64,000 bases of DNA from contig NZ_CP029002.1 in the NCBI RefSeq assembly GCF_003073375.1, positions 2,466,001 to 2,530,000 on the forward strand, in the 5' to 3' direction. Of the stretch, positions 15,567 to 25,876 are shown piece by piece (the stretch's first letter is position 1; each line of letters opens with the position of its first letter). A program made the translations under genes and the position numbers. The notes below the pieces were generated by a model, which saw nothing but the letters and a program-made list of their open reading frames with translations, was not told the DNA's origin and did not search any database. This DNA comes from Lysinibacillus sp. 2017 (lineage in GTDB: Bacteria; Bacillota; Bacilli; Bacillales_A; Planococcaceae).

Positions 15567-15803
15567 TTAATTTAATAAATTTTTTTGCGCTTTAATTTGT
15601 TTTAATTTTTCTGGAGTTACATCATTTCCTTCTTCGTCTACTACTTTTACGTGTTCAATTGTGTCACGCATTGTAGACCGAAATACATCTAAATATTCTT
15701 TTCGAAGGGCCGTACGCTCTTTTGCTTGTTCCTCCGTTAAATTTCCTTCTTTTGCTAATTTTGATAACTCATTGATTCGCGCCATTTTTTCTTTAGATAA
15801 CAT
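15567..15803 (-). CDS. ynzC: DUF896 protein YnzC
   Basis: 78 residues, all helical. The N-terminal two-helix hairpin (INELSKLAKEGNLTEEQAKERTALRKEYL) is the DUF896 signature. The biochemical function is unknown; in B. subtilis it lies in the SOS-induced yneA operon. Here it follows yneB by 66 bases on the same strand, so it is probably co-expressed after DNA damage. ATG with AAAGGTGAG upstream. Confidence 0.9.
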   Translation of the reverse strand: MLSKEKMARINELSKLAKEGNLTEEQAKERTALRKEYLDVFRSTMRDTIEHVKVVDEEGNDVTPEKLKQIKAQKNLLN

Positions 15804-15869
15804 TACATTCTCACCTTTCTTAATTCCAATAATACAAAGGTATAAAAAAACGACTTGGAGAGCAAGTGT

Positions 15870-16860
<991 letters not shown>

Positions 16861-16877
16861 AAATAACTGCCCCTTTT

Positions 16878-16956
16878 CGAATGTATGTTCGGAATATGTG
16901 TTCTCATAATAATACGAACATATGTTTTTGTCAACCGTTTCTCGAACCTATGTTTG
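16878..16956. promoter_or_regulatory. three LexA (SOS) boxes between yneA and lexA
   Basis: CGAATGTATGTTCG (16878-16891), CGAACATATGTTTT (16915-16928) and CGAACCTATGTTTG (16943-16956) fit the Bacillus SOS box CGAACNNNNGTTCG with zero to two changes in the half-sites. A further half GTTCG follows at about 16968. They should give LexA control of both divergent promoters. Confidence 0.9.
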
Positions 16957-17027
16957 CATTTATGTTCGCATACTGCTATACTGTATTTAATTAAAAATAT
17001 CCATTTTATATTAAAGAGGTGAGCAAG

Positions 17028-17651
17028 TTGACAACAAAAATTTCAAAGCGACAATTAGCAATTCTAGCTTTCATAAAAGAGGAAGTTCGTTCTAAAGGTT
17101 ACCCCCCATCTGTTCGAGAAATTGGTGAAGCGGTTGGTTTAGCTTCTAGTTCAACTGTCCACGGGCATTTAGCTCGTTTAGAAAGTAAAGGGCTTATTCG
17201 TCGTGACCCTACAAAGCCACGCGCTATTGAAGTTTTACAACAAGAAGATTCGACAATCCCAAAACCAGGTGTCGTTCATATACCATTAATCGGTAAGGTT
17301 ACTGCTGGCCTACCCATTACAGCGATTGAGCATATTCAAGAGTACTTCCCACTGCCAGATACATACGGGGCATCTGAAGATGAACTATTCATGCTTGAGA
17401 TTATGGGTGAATCGATGATTGACGCAGGAATTTTAGATGGGGATTATGTAATCGTAAAGAAAACGTCAACAGCAAACAATGGTGAGATCGTTGTAGCTAT
17501 GACGGAAGAAGACGAAGCTACTGTGAAACGTTTTTACAAAGAAAAAACACATTTCCGCCTTCAACCTGAAAATAGCTCAATGGATCCGATTATCGTCAAT
17601 CAAATCTCGATTTTAGGTAAAGTTGTCGGCTTATATCGCAACGTACATTAA
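17028..17651 (+). CDS. lexA: LexA repressor
   Basis: 207 residues from the TTG at 17028, chosen because AGAGGTG lies 7 bases upstream and the product then starts like other LexA proteins ([12 protein letters not shown]); GTG at 17019 overlaps the ribosome site. N-terminal winged helix ([21 protein letters not shown]), Ala-Gly cleavage site in KVTAGLPI, catalytic Ser in GESMIDAG and Lys in EATVKRF. It represses SOS genes and cleaves itself with RecA after DNA damage. Confidence 0.96.
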   Translation: MTTKISKRQLAILAFIKEEVRSKGYPPSVREIGEAVGLASSSTVHGHLARLESKGLIRRDPTKPRAIEVLQQEDSTIPKPGVVHIPLIGKVTAGLPITAIEHIQEYFPLPDTYGASEDELFMLEIMGESMIDAGILDGDYVIVKKTSTANNGEIVVAMTEEDEATVKRFYKEKTHFRLQPENSSMDPIIVNQISILGKVVGLYRNVH

Positions 17652-17660
17652 ATGTTCGAA

Positions 17661-17696
17661 GTCTATCTTCTATATTAATAGTAGATAGACTTTTTT
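17661..17696 (+). terminator. terminator of lexA
   Basis: GTCTATCT...AGATAGAC stem followed by TTTTTT, 9 bases after the stop. Confidence 0.85.
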
Positions 17697-17701
17697 CATG
17701 A

Positions 17702-17735
17702 AAAAAGAGTTCAGCAAAATCGCTGAACTCTTTTA
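17702..17735 (-). terminator. terminator of the C26 amidotransferase-like gene
   Basis: AAAAGAGTTCAGC and GCTGAACTCTTTT form a 13-bp stem flanked by T runs on both strands. It serves the minus gene ending at 17747 and backs up lexA. Confidence 0.85.
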
Positions 17736-17746
17736 AATACCCTATT

Positions 17747-18442
17747 TTACTTTTCACACGCTTCTACAAAGCTTCTAAATAAACGCTGTGCATACACATC
17801 TCCTAGTGGTGCAAGCTCTTCAGGATGCCATTGTACGGATACACAATACGGGTGTGATTCATGCTCAATTCCCTCTATAACACCATCTTTCGCAATAGCA
17901 GAAACTACTAATCTTTTTCCAAGTTTACCAACCGATTGATGATGGAATGTATTCACACGGAACGAATCGTCCCCGAAAATCTCTTTAAACTTCGGAGTTA
18001 GAACTTCTACACTGTGTGCGAGTGCACCGCGCTTTGATAATTGCTTATGCCCAATTGCATTTTCAACTTGAGATGGAATATCTTGAATGATCGTCCCCCC
18101 AAAAGCCACATTCATCACCTGCGCCCCACGACAGACACCTAAAATCGGCATTTGCTTGTCAAACGCATGCTCCATTAATAATAGATCACTGACATCACGT
18201 TCATGAACGACACGCCCAATTTTTTGATGCGGCTCTTCTCCAAATAAAAACGGATCTAAATCTTCGCCTCCAATTAGAAGTAAGCCATCAACAACTGATA
18301 ATAAGGCTTCAACCGTGTCTTCCGTTGCGTTCGGAATACAAATCGGTATGCCTCCCGCTTGTTCAATAGAATGTAAATACGCATTATTAATGTCTAATTT
18401 TTTATCAATATCATACATCGTTAAGCCAATAATCGGTTTCAT
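17747..18442 (-). CDS. gamma-glutamyl-gamma-aminobutyrate hydrolase family protein (C26)
   Basis: 231 residues, one class-I glutamine amidotransferase-like domain. Nucleophile Cys in GVCRGAQVMNV, catalytic His/Glu in QWHPEELAP, and the GGEDLDP loop typical of PuuD-type peptidase C26. It hydrolyses gamma-glutamyl amide bonds, probably in polyamine or glutamate metabolism; no puu genes lie nearby, so the substrate is open. ATG after AAGGGGATGTAGAGG. Confidence 0.88.
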   Translation of the reverse strand: MKPIIGLTMYDIDKKLDINNAYLHSIEQAGGIPICIPNATEDTVEALLSVVDGLLLIGGEDLDPFLFGEEPHQKIGRVVHERDVSDLLLMEHAFDKQMPILGVCRGAQVMNVAFGGTIIQDIPSQVENAIGHKQLSKRGALAHSVEVLTPKFKEIFGDDSFRVNTFHHQSVGKLGKRLVVSAIAKDGVIEGIEHESHPYCVSVQWHPEELAPLGDVYAQRLFRSFVEACEK

Positions 18443-18532
18443 CCTCTACATCCCCTTTATTCACTACTCATTTAGCAAACTCAATTATTCAGATAATTCA
18501 AATTATACTACTATACCTCTGTAATACTCCAG

Positions 18533-18572
18533 AAAAAAAAAAAAAGATAGATTGTTTTATTTACAATCCATC
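18533..18572 (-). terminator. terminator of the nucleotidase gene
   Basis: On the minus strand GATGGATTGT...ACAATCTATC is followed by a run of 13 Ts. Confidence 0.85.
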
Positions 18573-18580
18573 CCATTCAC

Positions 18581-19123
18581 CTATGCTTTTAATTGTTCTA
18601 AAAAGTACTCTTTAATTTCTCGCCAATTTTGCACACGGACATAGCCTTCCACCGCAGCATTATATGGCATTGAATACAAAACACCCGTTCCTTTAAATGC
18701 TTCAAGCTGTCTCGAACTATCATCGATCAAATAATCGGTATGTATCACAGCTTTATTGCCACAGAATACAATATTTTGCGTTTTTAAAAATGGCAAATGC
18801 TCCCGTAGCCATTCGTATTTCGCCGTGAAGGAACCTGGTACATCCATAGCCGCTGTTGCAATGTAAATTTCATAATGCTCTTGTAACTCCTTGATAACCT
18901 CGATTGCATCTGAATCTAATACGGCTAAATCACGAAAATAATCTGGTTCATTTAATAATGCAAATAGTTTTTTTCCGTCTTCCGTTGGTAAATCACGCTG
19001 CGTCGTTAATAAAAATTCTTCTTTGGTAAAATTCGTTCCGAAATTTTCATTATATGTAGCACATAATTTCGAATAAAAATCTGCTAATACTTGGTCCATA
19101 TCAATAGCAATACTCTTTTTCAT
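18581..19123 (-). CDS. 5'(3')-deoxyribonucleotidase
   Basis: 180 residues from the ATG at 19123 (GAGGGGG 8 bases upstream; the GTG before it is too close). HAD-type phosphatase of the NT5C family: nucleophile motif IAIDMDQVLADFY, ATAAMDVPGSF as motif II, and the acidic DYLIDDSSRQ as motif IV. It should remove phosphate from deoxynucleoside monophosphates and balance nucleotide pools. Single gene with its own terminator; cytoplasmic. Confidence 0.88.
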   Translation of the reverse strand: MKKSIAIDMDQVLADFYSKLCATYNENFGTNFTKEEFLLTTQRDLPTEDGKKLFALLNEPDYFRDLAVLDSDAIEVIKELQEHYEIYIATAAMDVPGSFTAKYEWLREHLPFLKTQNIVFCGNKAVIHTDYLIDDSSRQLEAFKGTGVLYSMPYNAAVEGYVRVQNWREIKEYFLEQLKA

Positions 19124-19205
19124 CACAAAGGCCCCCTCGAATTTCCTACTATTAGTTTAATAAACTCATGAACTGGAAACAAGTGATTACTCTATTTGTC
19201 ACAAT

Positions 19206-19913
19206 TTAACATCTTACATATTTTCGTTTGAACCCAATACGGTCTTTTTCAACTTGTTTTTGAATGTCTTCATAGGCATGTAAACTACCAGGTTTCTTCC
19301 CTTCACGTGGCATAGCAACAGGCCCGATTTCCTTAGCGAATTCCAATGCTTCATAATGCAGTGGTTTATAGGATACACCAACTGTCATAACAAAATTGTT
19401 CATCGCTGCCTTTGTGCGGGGTGGCGCATTTTGTATTTCTTCCTTCACTTTTTCTAACATGCCTAGCAGCTTCTCTTTGGAGAACTCTTCATCCTTACGA
19501 TTGCCAAGTAACCAGCAATAGCAATTCCAACCAGCTGACATTTTTAGTTCTTCTCCACTATTAATCCATTTATCGCTAACTTGCTGGGCAATATCTGATT
19601 CCGCTAATGTCACCGCGACGACAAAGTCTGAAATCATGTAAAAGTAGGCCCCCTCTATCCAACGATCATAATCGCTTTGCGTCATTGTCTTTGGATCTGC
19701 AATAATGCCCGCAAAATACATCGCATCATAATTACCTGTTGCATAAAGCTCTTCTGCTAATGGTTGATCAATTTTGATTTTTTTTGCGATTGGCTTCATT
19801 GAACCCGTTGTTACACCGAAAACAGGTTCTTTTGCACCGTTTGACATATAGATTTTTTTCGAGCGCTCTTTGCCTAATGCTTCAAGCTCTTGCATGACTG
19901 TTTTGAAATCCAA
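19206..19913 (-). CDS. DNA alkylation repair (AlkD-type) protein
   Basis: 235 residues, all-helical HEAT-like repeat protein. Matches the AlkD/AlkC-like DNA glycosylase group: SNGAKEPVFGVTTGSMKPIAKKI at the N-terminus and the W-E-G-A-Y block (RWIEGAYFYMISDF) in the middle. AlkD removes 3- and 7-alkylpurines without base flipping. Members of this subgroup are less studied, so the substrate is inferred. ATG at 19913 with AAAGGATG upstream. Single gene. Confidence 0.8.
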   Translation of the reverse strand: MDFKTVMQELEALGKERSKKIYMSNGAKEPVFGVTTGSMKPIAKKIKIDQPLAEELYATGNYDAMYFAGIIADPKTMTQSDYDRWIEGAYFYMISDFVVAVTLAESDIAQQVSDKWINSGEELKMSAGWNCYCWLLGNRKDEEFSKEKLLGMLEKVKEEIQNAPPRTKAAMNNFVMTVGVSYKPLHYEALEFAKEIGPVAMPREGKKPGSLHAYEDIQKQVEKDRIGFKRKYVRC

Positions 19914-20072
19914 TTAAACCACATCCTTTTTGTTAGGTTAATGTTCGAATGTAAATATATACCTCCTAAATAATTCTTAACTTAATTTTATTCGTTGGTA
20001 TTAGGCGGAAATCCCTTTATTTTTTAATTTCATATGATGGCATTGGGAACAAGAATTAAAAGCTGTGGACAT

Positions 20073-20116
20073 AAAAAAAAAGCGCAAGGGCAAATTAAAT
20101 CGCCCTTGCGCTTTTT
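20073..20116 (-). terminator. terminator of glnRA operon
   Basis: AAAAAGCGCAAGGGC and GCCCTTGCGCTTTTT form a 15-bp stem with T runs on both strands, 8 bases after the glnA stop. Confidence 0.9.
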
Positions 20117-20123
20117 CTAAAAA

Positions 20124-21458
20124 TTAATACATTTTCATATATTGATCGCGTTCCCACTGATGTACTGTTGAACGGTACATGTCGAACTCGATTTCTTTTG
20201 CTTCTTTGAAGTTTGCATAAATATGCTCACCTAACGCACTTTTAACGACTTCATCTTTTGAAAGTAAATCAAGTGCGTCATTTAAAGCAGCTGGTAAGTT
20301 ATCGATACCATTTGCTTTACGCTCTTCTTCACTCATTACATAGATGTTGCGGTTGATTGCAGCTGGAGGTGTCATTTTTTGGCGAATACCTTCTAAGCCA
20401 GCTTCTAAAATTACAGCCATTGCTAAGTATGGGTTAGCAGCTGGATCCACTGAACGTACTTCTACGCGTGTTGATACGCCGCGAGAAGATGGGATACGAA
20501 TTAGTGGAGAACGGTTTTGTGCAGACCATGCTACGTAACATGGCGCTTCGTAACCTGGTACTAAACGTTTGTAAGAGTTTACAGTTGGGTTTGTAATCGC
20601 TGTGAAACCTTGTACGTGCGCTAAAACACCAGCCATGAATTGCATTGCTGTTTCAGATAAACCAATCTCTGCTGATTCATCGTAGAATGCATTTTGTTTG
20701 CCTGTGAATAAAGACACATTAAAGTGCATGCCTGATCCAGCTTCACCAAATAATGGTTTTGGCATGAATGTTGCGTGTAATCCGTGTTTACGAGCGATTG
20801 TTTTTACAACTAATTTAAATGTTTGGATGTTGTCACAAGCTGTGATAGCATCTGCATATTTAAAGTCGATTTCGTGTTGACCTGGTGCAACTTCGTGGTG
20901 AGAAGCTTCGATTTCAAAGCCCATTTCTTCAAGCTCTAATACGATATCACGACGGCAGTTTTCACCTAAGTCTGTTGGTGCTAAGTCGAAGTAACCACCA
21001 TGGTCATTTACTTCTAACGTTGGTTCACCTTTTGCGTCTAATTTGAATAAGAAGAACTCTGGTTCAGGTCCTAAGTTGAAATCTGTAAAACCTAACTCTT
21101 CCATTTCTTTTAATACGCGTTTTAAGTTGTTACGTGGGTCTCCTGCGAATGGCTCACCATTTGGATTGTAGATGTCACAGATTAAACGTGCTACTTTTCC
21201 TTTTTCGGCAGTCCATGGGAAAACCATAAACGAATCGTAGTCAGGATATAAGTACATATCAGATTCCTCGATACGCACGAATCCTTCAATTGAAGAGCCG
21301 TCAAACATCATTTTGTTGTCTAATGCTTTTTCTAATTGAGTTACTGGAATTTCTACGTTTTTAATCGTTCCTAAAATATCTGTGAACTGTAAACGAATAA
21401 ATTTTACTTCTTCTTCTTGTACGAGACGTTTAATATCGTCTTTTGTGTATTTACCCAC
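20124..21458 (-). CDS. glnA: glutamine synthetase, type I alpha
   Basis: 444 residues from the GTG at 21458, which gives the family length and a product starting [16 protein letters not shown] lies 10 bases upstream. It makes glutamine from glutamate, ammonia and ATP. Visible: [30 protein letters not shown], the ATP site [11 protein letters not shown] and NRSPLIRIP. It forms an operon with glnR (51-base gap), as in B. subtilis, where feedback-inhibited enzyme also controls GlnR and TnrA. Confidence 0.97.
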   Translation of the reverse strand: MGKYTKDDIKRLVQEEEVKFIRLQFTDILGTIKNVEIPVTQLEKALDNKMMFDGSSIEGFVRIEESDMYLYPDYDSFMVFPWTAEKGKVARLICDIYNPNGEPFAGDPRNNLKRVLKEMEELGFTDFNLGPEPEFFLFKLDAKGEPTLEVNDHGGYFDLAPTDLGENCRRDIVLELEEMGFEIEASHHEVAPGQHEIDFKYADAITACDNIQTFKLVVKTIARKHGLHATFMPKPLFGEAGSGMHFNVSLFTGKQNAFYDESAEIGLSETAMQFMAGVLAHVQGFTAITNPTVNSYKRLVPGYEAPCYVAWSAQNRSPLIRIPSSRGVSTRVEVRSVDPAANPYLAMAVILEAGLEGIRQKMTPPAAINRNIYVMSEEERKANGIDNLPAALNDALDLLSKDEVVKSALGEHIYANFKEAKEIEFDMYRSTVHQWERDQYMKMY

Positions 21459-21521
21459 TAAATTCCACACTCCTAAATTTGTTCAGTACCGATATAGTAT
21501 CGATCTTATATTTTACACGCT

Positions 21522-21902
21522 TTATTGATAAAAACGTGATAAATCCCCTTGTCGAATAGATGATTTTTGCATACGCTGTGCTTGACGCATTTCCTCACGT
21601 AAAATTTTTCGTAATTCTGTGTCTGAGATTTCTTTGCTAGCATCTTTCATTGCAGGGTCATTTTTCATTGCAAACACTTTTTTAATGCCTGCCATATTAA
21701 CACCTTGTTCTAACATATCTTTGATCTCTAATAAGGTATCGACATCATTCAGTGAGAACATACGCCGATTTCCTTCTGTGCGGTGCGGCTGAATTAAATC
21801 ATGTTCTTCGTAATATCGAATTTGTCTTGCTGTAAGGTCCGTTAATTGCATGACAATACTAATGGACAATAATGGCATAGAACGTCGAATTTCACTACTC
21901 AT
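21522..21902 (-). CDS. glnR: nitrogen regulator GlnR (MerR family)
   Basis: 126 residues, ATG after GGGAGG. N-terminal MerR winged helix ([37 protein letters not shown]), a short dimer helix and a C-terminal tail [17 protein letters not shown] that in homologues senses feedback-inhibited glutamine synthetase. It represses glnRA when nitrogen is plentiful. A matching operator lies at its own promoter (21959-21975), so autoregulation is expected. Confidence 0.96.
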   Translation of the reverse strand: MSSEIRRSMPLLSISIVMQLTDLTARQIRYYEEHDLIQPHRTEGNRRMFSLNDVDTLLEIKDMLEQGVNMAGIKKVFAMKNDPAMKDASKEISDTELRKILREEMRQAQRMQKSSIRQGDLSRFYQ

Positions 21903-21924
21903 TTAATCCACCTCCCTTGCAAAT

Positions 21925-21975
21925 ATCATACGACTTGTGACGAACGTTGTCAAATGCATGTAAGAAAAACTAACA
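21925..21975 (-). promoter_or_regulatory. glnRA promoter with GlnR/TnrA box
   Basis: Minus strand: TTGACA (21948-21953), 17 bases, TATGAT (21925-21930). Just upstream TGTTAGTTTTTCTTACA (21959-21975) is a perfect TGTNA-N7-TNACA box. Confidence 0.9.
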
Positions 21976-22039
21976 TACGATGTATAAAACAGAAAATCCG
22001 TACAAATAGGAAGCGAATTGACTGAAAATATTCTTTTAT

Positions 22040-22073
22040 AAAAAAAGCCGCACAATTTAAATATTATGCGACT
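22040..22073 (-). terminator. terminator of ynbB
   Basis: Minus strand GTCGCATAAT-ATTTAA-ATTGTGCGGC followed by TTTTTTT. Confidence 0.8.
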
Positions 22074-22081
22074 AAAATTAT

Positions 22082-23329
22082 TTATTTTAACTTCTGAACC
22101 GCTAAACAAATCGCGTATTTTACGTGTTCATACGTTAAGCCACCTTGTACAAAAGCTGTGTATGGCGGACGAATTGGGCCATCAGCTGTTAACTCAATGC
22201 TTGACCCTTGTACAAATGTACCTGCCGCCATGATGACATCATCTTCATACCCTGGCATATACGCTGGTTCTGGAGCAAAATGTGCATTAATAGGGGAAGC
22301 CGCTTGAATTTCACGACAAAATGCAATCATTTGATCCGCCGTTTGGAATGAAACGGATTGGATTAAATCCGTACGTTCATCTGTATAATGCGGTGCTGTT
22401 GTCATACCGATTTCTTCAAGTATTGCTGACGTGAAAATTGCACCTTTTAAGCTTTGTGCCACGACATGTGGAGCCATGAAGAAACCTTGGTAAAAGTCTG
22501 CAAGCGTATTTAAACTCGCTCCAGCTTCTGCTCCAATACCTGGAGAAGTCATTCGATATGCACATTTTTCAACTAAATCCGCGCGTCCAGCAATATATCC
22601 CCCAATTTTCGCAAAACCACCACCTGGGTTTTTAATAAGGGAACCCGCGATTAAATCTGCGCCAACTTCTGTAGGCTCCAACTTTTCTACGAATTCACCA
22701 TAACAGTTATCCACGAAAATAACCGCATGTGGTGCGATTTCACGGATATTACGGATCATTTCAGTTATGGCCGCAATTGTAAATGACGGACGTGTCGCAT
22801 AACCTTTTGAACGTTGAATCGCGATCATTTTTGTATTTTCATTGACCGCCTTTTTTACGCCGTCCCAATCGATGTCTTTATTATCGATTAAATCGACGTG
22901 TGAATAACCAATTTTGTAGTCTTTTAAAGAGCCTGTATCTTTTTCGCCACCGTCAACAATTGATTGCAGTGTGTCGTATGGTTTGCCTGTAATATACACT
23001 AACTCATCACCAGGACGTAATACGCCGAATAAGCTTAATGTAATCGCATGTGTTCCTGAAATGATCTGCGGGCGAACGATGGCTGCCTCTGCACCGAAAA
23101 CTTCCGCATACACGCGTTCTAAATTATCACGCCCTTCATCGTCATAGCCGTAGCCTGTTGAGGGATGTAGGTGGAAATCACTTACTTGATTATTTCGAAA
23201 CGCTGCTAATACCTTTTGTTGATTGAAAAATGCTTGTTCATCTACTTTTTGATGAAAGCTGTGCACTTTCTCTTCGATACGTGACGCGAGCGCTAAAGTT
23301 TCATTTGTAATACTTGATTGAAATGCCAT
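22082..23329 (-). CDS. ynbB: methionine gamma-lyase family protein YnbB
   Basis: 415 residues from the ATG at 23329 (GGAG 9 bases upstream; an earlier ATG at 23344 has no ribosome site). PLP-dependent fold-type I enzyme of the aluminium-resistance/YnbB group: FVDNCYGEFVE holds the PLP aspartate region and SLIKNPGGGFAKIGGYIAG the Schiff-base lysine. The reaction in vivo is not settled. It lies just upstream of glnRA, as in B. subtilis, but with its own terminator and a separate glnR promoter. Confidence 0.9.
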   Translation of the reverse strand: MAFQSSITNETLALASRIEEKVHSFHQKVDEQAFFNQQKVLAAFRNNQVSDFHLHPSTGYGYDDEGRDNLERVYAEVFGAEAAIVRPQIISGTHAITLSLFGVLRPGDELVYITGKPYDTLQSIVDGGEKDTGSLKDYKIGYSHVDLIDNKDIDWDGVKKAVNENTKMIAIQRSKGYATRPSFTIAAITEMIRNIREIAPHAVIFVDNCYGEFVEKLEPTEVGADLIAGSLIKNPGGGFAKIGGYIAGRADLVEKCAYRMTSPGIGAEAGASLNTLADFYQGFFMAPHVVAQSLKGAIFTSAILEEIGMTTAPHYTDERTDLIQSVSFQTADQMIAFCREIQAASPINAHFAPEPAYMPGYEDDVIMAAGTFVQGSSIELTADGPIRPPYTAFVQGGLTYEHVKYAICLAVQKLK

Positions 23330-23446
23330 TTTTTCTTGCTCCATTCTATTAAAACTATCTTCTATTATACATCAAATGATTTTACTTTGACGAACGATTG
23401 AAAAACTGCTATTCTCAATGTCGATTCGATTTTTAGGGGGATGTTT

Positions 23447-24055
23447 ATGGCTTGGGATGTATTTAGCGTCATTGGCACCATTGCCTTCGCCATTTCTGGC
23501 GCAATCGTTGCAATGGAGGAAGAATACGATTTATTTGGAGTCTATATTTTAGGCATTGTAACAGCGTTTGGTGGAGGCGCAATTCGAAATTTATTGATTG
23601 GTTTACCGGTTTCAACATTGTGGAGTCAAGAAATGATGTTTCAAATTGCGTTAGCGGCGATTACAATTTTCTTTTTAATGCCGCATCATTTAATAAAGCA
23701 TTGGAATCGTTGGGGGAACTTTACCGATGCAATTGGATTGTCGGCATTTGCCATTCAAGGGGCCATGCATGCGGTGCATTTACAATTACCAGTTGCAGCT
23801 GTCATTGTCGCGGCTGTTTTAACAGGGGCTGGTGGAGGAATTGTTCGTGATTTACTCGCAGGAAGAAAGCCAATTGTCCTTAGACATGAAATTTATGGCG
23901 TTTGGGCTGCAATTGCTGGTCTATTAATTGGTCTTGAATTATTTTCTGGAGATTTCTTCTTATATACGCTGTTTGTGATTATTACGATTTTACGCGTATT
24001 TTCCTATACACGCGGTTGGTGCCTACCCGCAAAAAAAATTCAATTTGCAAAATAA
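23447..24055 (+). CDS. TRIC-type cation channel family protein (UPF0126)
   Basis: 202 residues from the second ATG (23447), 6 bases after AGGGGG. Membrane protein with seven predicted helices made of two repeated halves. Each half carries a glycine-rich kink: AFGGGAIRNLLIGLP and TGAGGGIVRDLLAG. Bacterial TRIC homologues form trimeric monovalent-cation channels. The physiological role here is inference. It is divergent from ynbB and followed by the structured repeat at 24057. Confidence 0.88.
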   Translation: MAWDVFSVIGTIAFAISGAIVAMEEEYDLFGVYILGIVTAFGGGAIRNLLIGLPVSTLWSQEMMFQIALAAITIFFLMPHHLIKHWNRWGNFTDAIGLSAFAIQGAMHAVHLQLPVAAVIVAAVLTGAGGGIVRDLLAGRKPIVLRHEIYGVWAAIAGLLIGLELFSGDFFLYTLFVIITILRVFSYTRGWCLPAKKIQFAK

Positions 24056-24056
24056 A

Positions 24057-24233
24057 GAACAAAAGCGCTAAAGCGTCCGTTTAGCCCCGAACAGCTTTGG
24101 CGGACCCGACAAGAAAGTAAACGTTCTTAGGAGGGGTCGAAAAGCTCGCGGGGCTAGCGCTTTAGCCTCGACGTGAGATATGCTTTATTTAAAAGTTATC
24201 CACAATACGAGGATTTATAATTTCCTTAACAAA
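24057..24233. repeat. dispersed structured repeat, copy 1
   Basis: Matches 55981-56168 except a 12-base gap. It holds nested stems (GCTAAAGCG/CGCTTTAGC outside TAGCCCCG/CGGGGCTA) and ends with AAAAGTTATCCACAATACGA, including TTATCCACA (24196-24204), a consensus DnaA box. The 16-base head GAACAAAAGCGCTAAA also occurs at 11943-11958. Confidence 0.8.
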
Positions 24234-24235
24234 GA

Positions 24236-24266
24236 AAAAGCACAAGAGTTTAAAACTCCTGTGCTT
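24236..24266 (-). terminator. terminator of the rhodanese gene
   Basis: Minus strand AAGCACAGGAGTTT...ACTCTTGTGCTT followed by TTTCTTT. Confidence 0.8.
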
Positions 24267-24282
24267 ACTACGTTATTGAAAA

Positions 24283-24585
24283 TTATTTAAATTCTAACTC
24301 GCCATCGTACGCCATCATGCCGCCTTCAAGATTTATTACGTTAAATCCTTGTGCTTCTAAATATTGACATGCATTGGCACTACGTCCGCCACCTTTACAT
24401 ACAACGATGTATGGTGTTTTTGCATCTAATTCATTTGTACGTTCTGGAATTGAACCTAATGGAATATGAACAGCACCTGGAATCATTCCGTGTTCAACTT
24501 CAAAATCTTCTCGTACATCGATTACATGTAAATCTTCGTTTGCATCTAATAAGTTCACTAGCTCATCTGTTGTCATTGCTTTCAT
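24283..24585 (-). CDS. rhodanese-like sulfurtransferase
   Basis: 100 residues from the ATG at 24585, chosen for GGAGG 8 bases upstream. Single rhodanese domain: DVREDFEVEHGMIPGAVHIP and the active-site Cys loop VVCKGGGRSANACQYL, where the Cys carries the persulfide. CKGGGRS suits thiosulfate-type small anion substrates. It probably delivers sulfur in the cytoplasm; partner unknown. It stands alone between the TRIC-type gene and hfq. Confidence 0.9.
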   Translation of the reverse strand: MKAMTTDELVNLLDANEDLHVIDVREDFEVEHGMIPGAVHIPLGSIPERTNELDAKTPYIVVCKGGGRSANACQYLEAQGFNVINLEGGMMAYDGELEFK

Positions 24586-24662
24586 TATAAAATCCTCCAA
24601 TACTTCTAACATCTAAGTCATTATAATTGAAACAATCACAATCTGCTAGTTGTATACACTAC

Positions 24663-24890
24663 TTACGCTTCCTCTTCTGTTAACGCAACATTTTTTGTAG
24701 GAACAAAAGTTGAAATCGCATGTTTATAAATTAACTGTTGTTTCCCTTCTGTTTCTAACAATACCGTAAAGTTATCGTAGGATTTAATTAAACCTTTTAA
24801 TTGAAAACCGTTTAATAAAAATACTGTTACAAATGTATTATTTTTTCGTAATTGGTTTAAAAACGTATCTTGTAAGTTCGTCGATTTCAT
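24663..24890 (-). CDS. hfq: RNA chaperone Hfq
   Basis: 75 residues from the ATG at 24890 (GGGAG 9 bases upstream); the longer frame to 25004 overlaps miaA and is not used. Sm1 motif ([25 protein letters not shown] split over strands 1-3) and Sm2 motif LIYKHAIST with the KH pair are clear. Hexameric RNA-binding protein. It follows miaA, the usual order. Confidence 0.95.
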   Translation of the reverse strand: MKSTNLQDTFLNQLRKNNTFVTVFLLNGFQLKGLIKSYDNFTVLLETEGKQQLIYKHAISTFVPTKNVALTEEEA

Positions 24891-24976
24891 ATCTATTATC
24901 TCCCTTAAAGTAGAATACATGCCATATAGTACTATTAGGTAATAGTATACTCTTTTCCTCCTAAAATTAGAAGAAT

Positions 24977-25876
24977 TTAGAAAAAATATTTTACTTTGTC
25001 CCAATTATTACCAATCCATTGAACATTCATTTTATTACGGAAATAAGTTAATTGACGTTTTGCATAGCGACGGGAATTTTGTTTAATTTGATCCTTGGCT
25101 TCTTCAAGCGTTAAACGTCCATCAAAATAGGCATACAACTCTTTATAGCCAATCGCTTTGATCGATTGCACATCACGGATTTCTGCATCATATAAAGCCC
25201 GCACTTCTTGCACAAGACCTGCTTCCATCATTAAATCGACACGCAAATTAATGCGTTCATATAATTTTTCACGGTCCATATCCATTCCGATGATGAGGTG
25301 ATTATATAATGCAACATCGCCACGATTAAATTGTTCTTCCGCACGAGATACCCCCGCAAGTTCGGCCATTTCAAGTGCGCGAATGACTCTTCGGGTATTA
25401 TTCGGATGAATGTCGGCTGCAGCTGCAGGATCAATTATTGCTAATTTCGCATGCATTGCCTCTGGACCAAGCTGTTCTAACTCTTTGTAATACGTATTTC
25501 GTGCTTCCTCATTGACTTCTTGTTTTGTAAATTGGAAATCGTATAAAACGGATTGCACGTAAAGCCCTGTTCCGCCAACAATGATTGGCATTTTACCGCG
25601 CGACTGAATTTCTTCAATCTTCCCTCTAACAAGCTGTTGATATTCCGCAACCGAAAATCCTTCTGTTGGTTCCTTAATATCTAGCAAGTGATGTGGAATG
25701 CCTTCCATTTCCTCTTGCGTAATTTTTGCTGTCCCAATATCCAAGTTGCGATAAATTTGCATCGAATCGCCGTTAATAATTTCACCATCGATTTCCTTGG
25801 CTAATCGGATACTAAGCGCTGTTTTACCTGATGCAGTTGGACCGATAATGGCCACAACATCGATTTTATTTTTCAT
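24977..25876 (-). CDS. miaA: tRNA dimethylallyltransferase
   Basis: 299 residues. P-loop [16 protein letters not shown], substrate loop [16 protein letters not shown] and [12 protein letters not shown] are family marks. It adds a dimethylallyl group to A37 of tRNAs reading UNN codons; miaB at 34990-36507 then methylthiolates the same base. It overlaps the hydrolase gene upstream by 11 bases or more and precedes hfq, suggesting co-transcription. Confidence 0.96.
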   Translation of the reverse strand: MKNKIDVVAIIGPTASGKTALSIRLAKEIDGEIINGDSMQIYRNLDIGTAKITQEEMEGIPHHLLDIKEPTEGFSVAEYQQLVRGKIEEIQSRGKMPIIVGGTGLYVQSVLYDFQFTKQEVNEEARNTYYKELEQLGPEAMHAKLAIIDPAAAADIHPNNTRRVIRALEMAELAGVSRAEEQFNRGDVALYNHLIIGMDMDREKLYERINLRVDLMMEAGLVQEVRALYDAEIRDVQSIKAIGYKELYAYFDGRLTLEEAKDQIKQNSRRYAKRQLTYFRNKMNVQWIGNNWDKVKYFF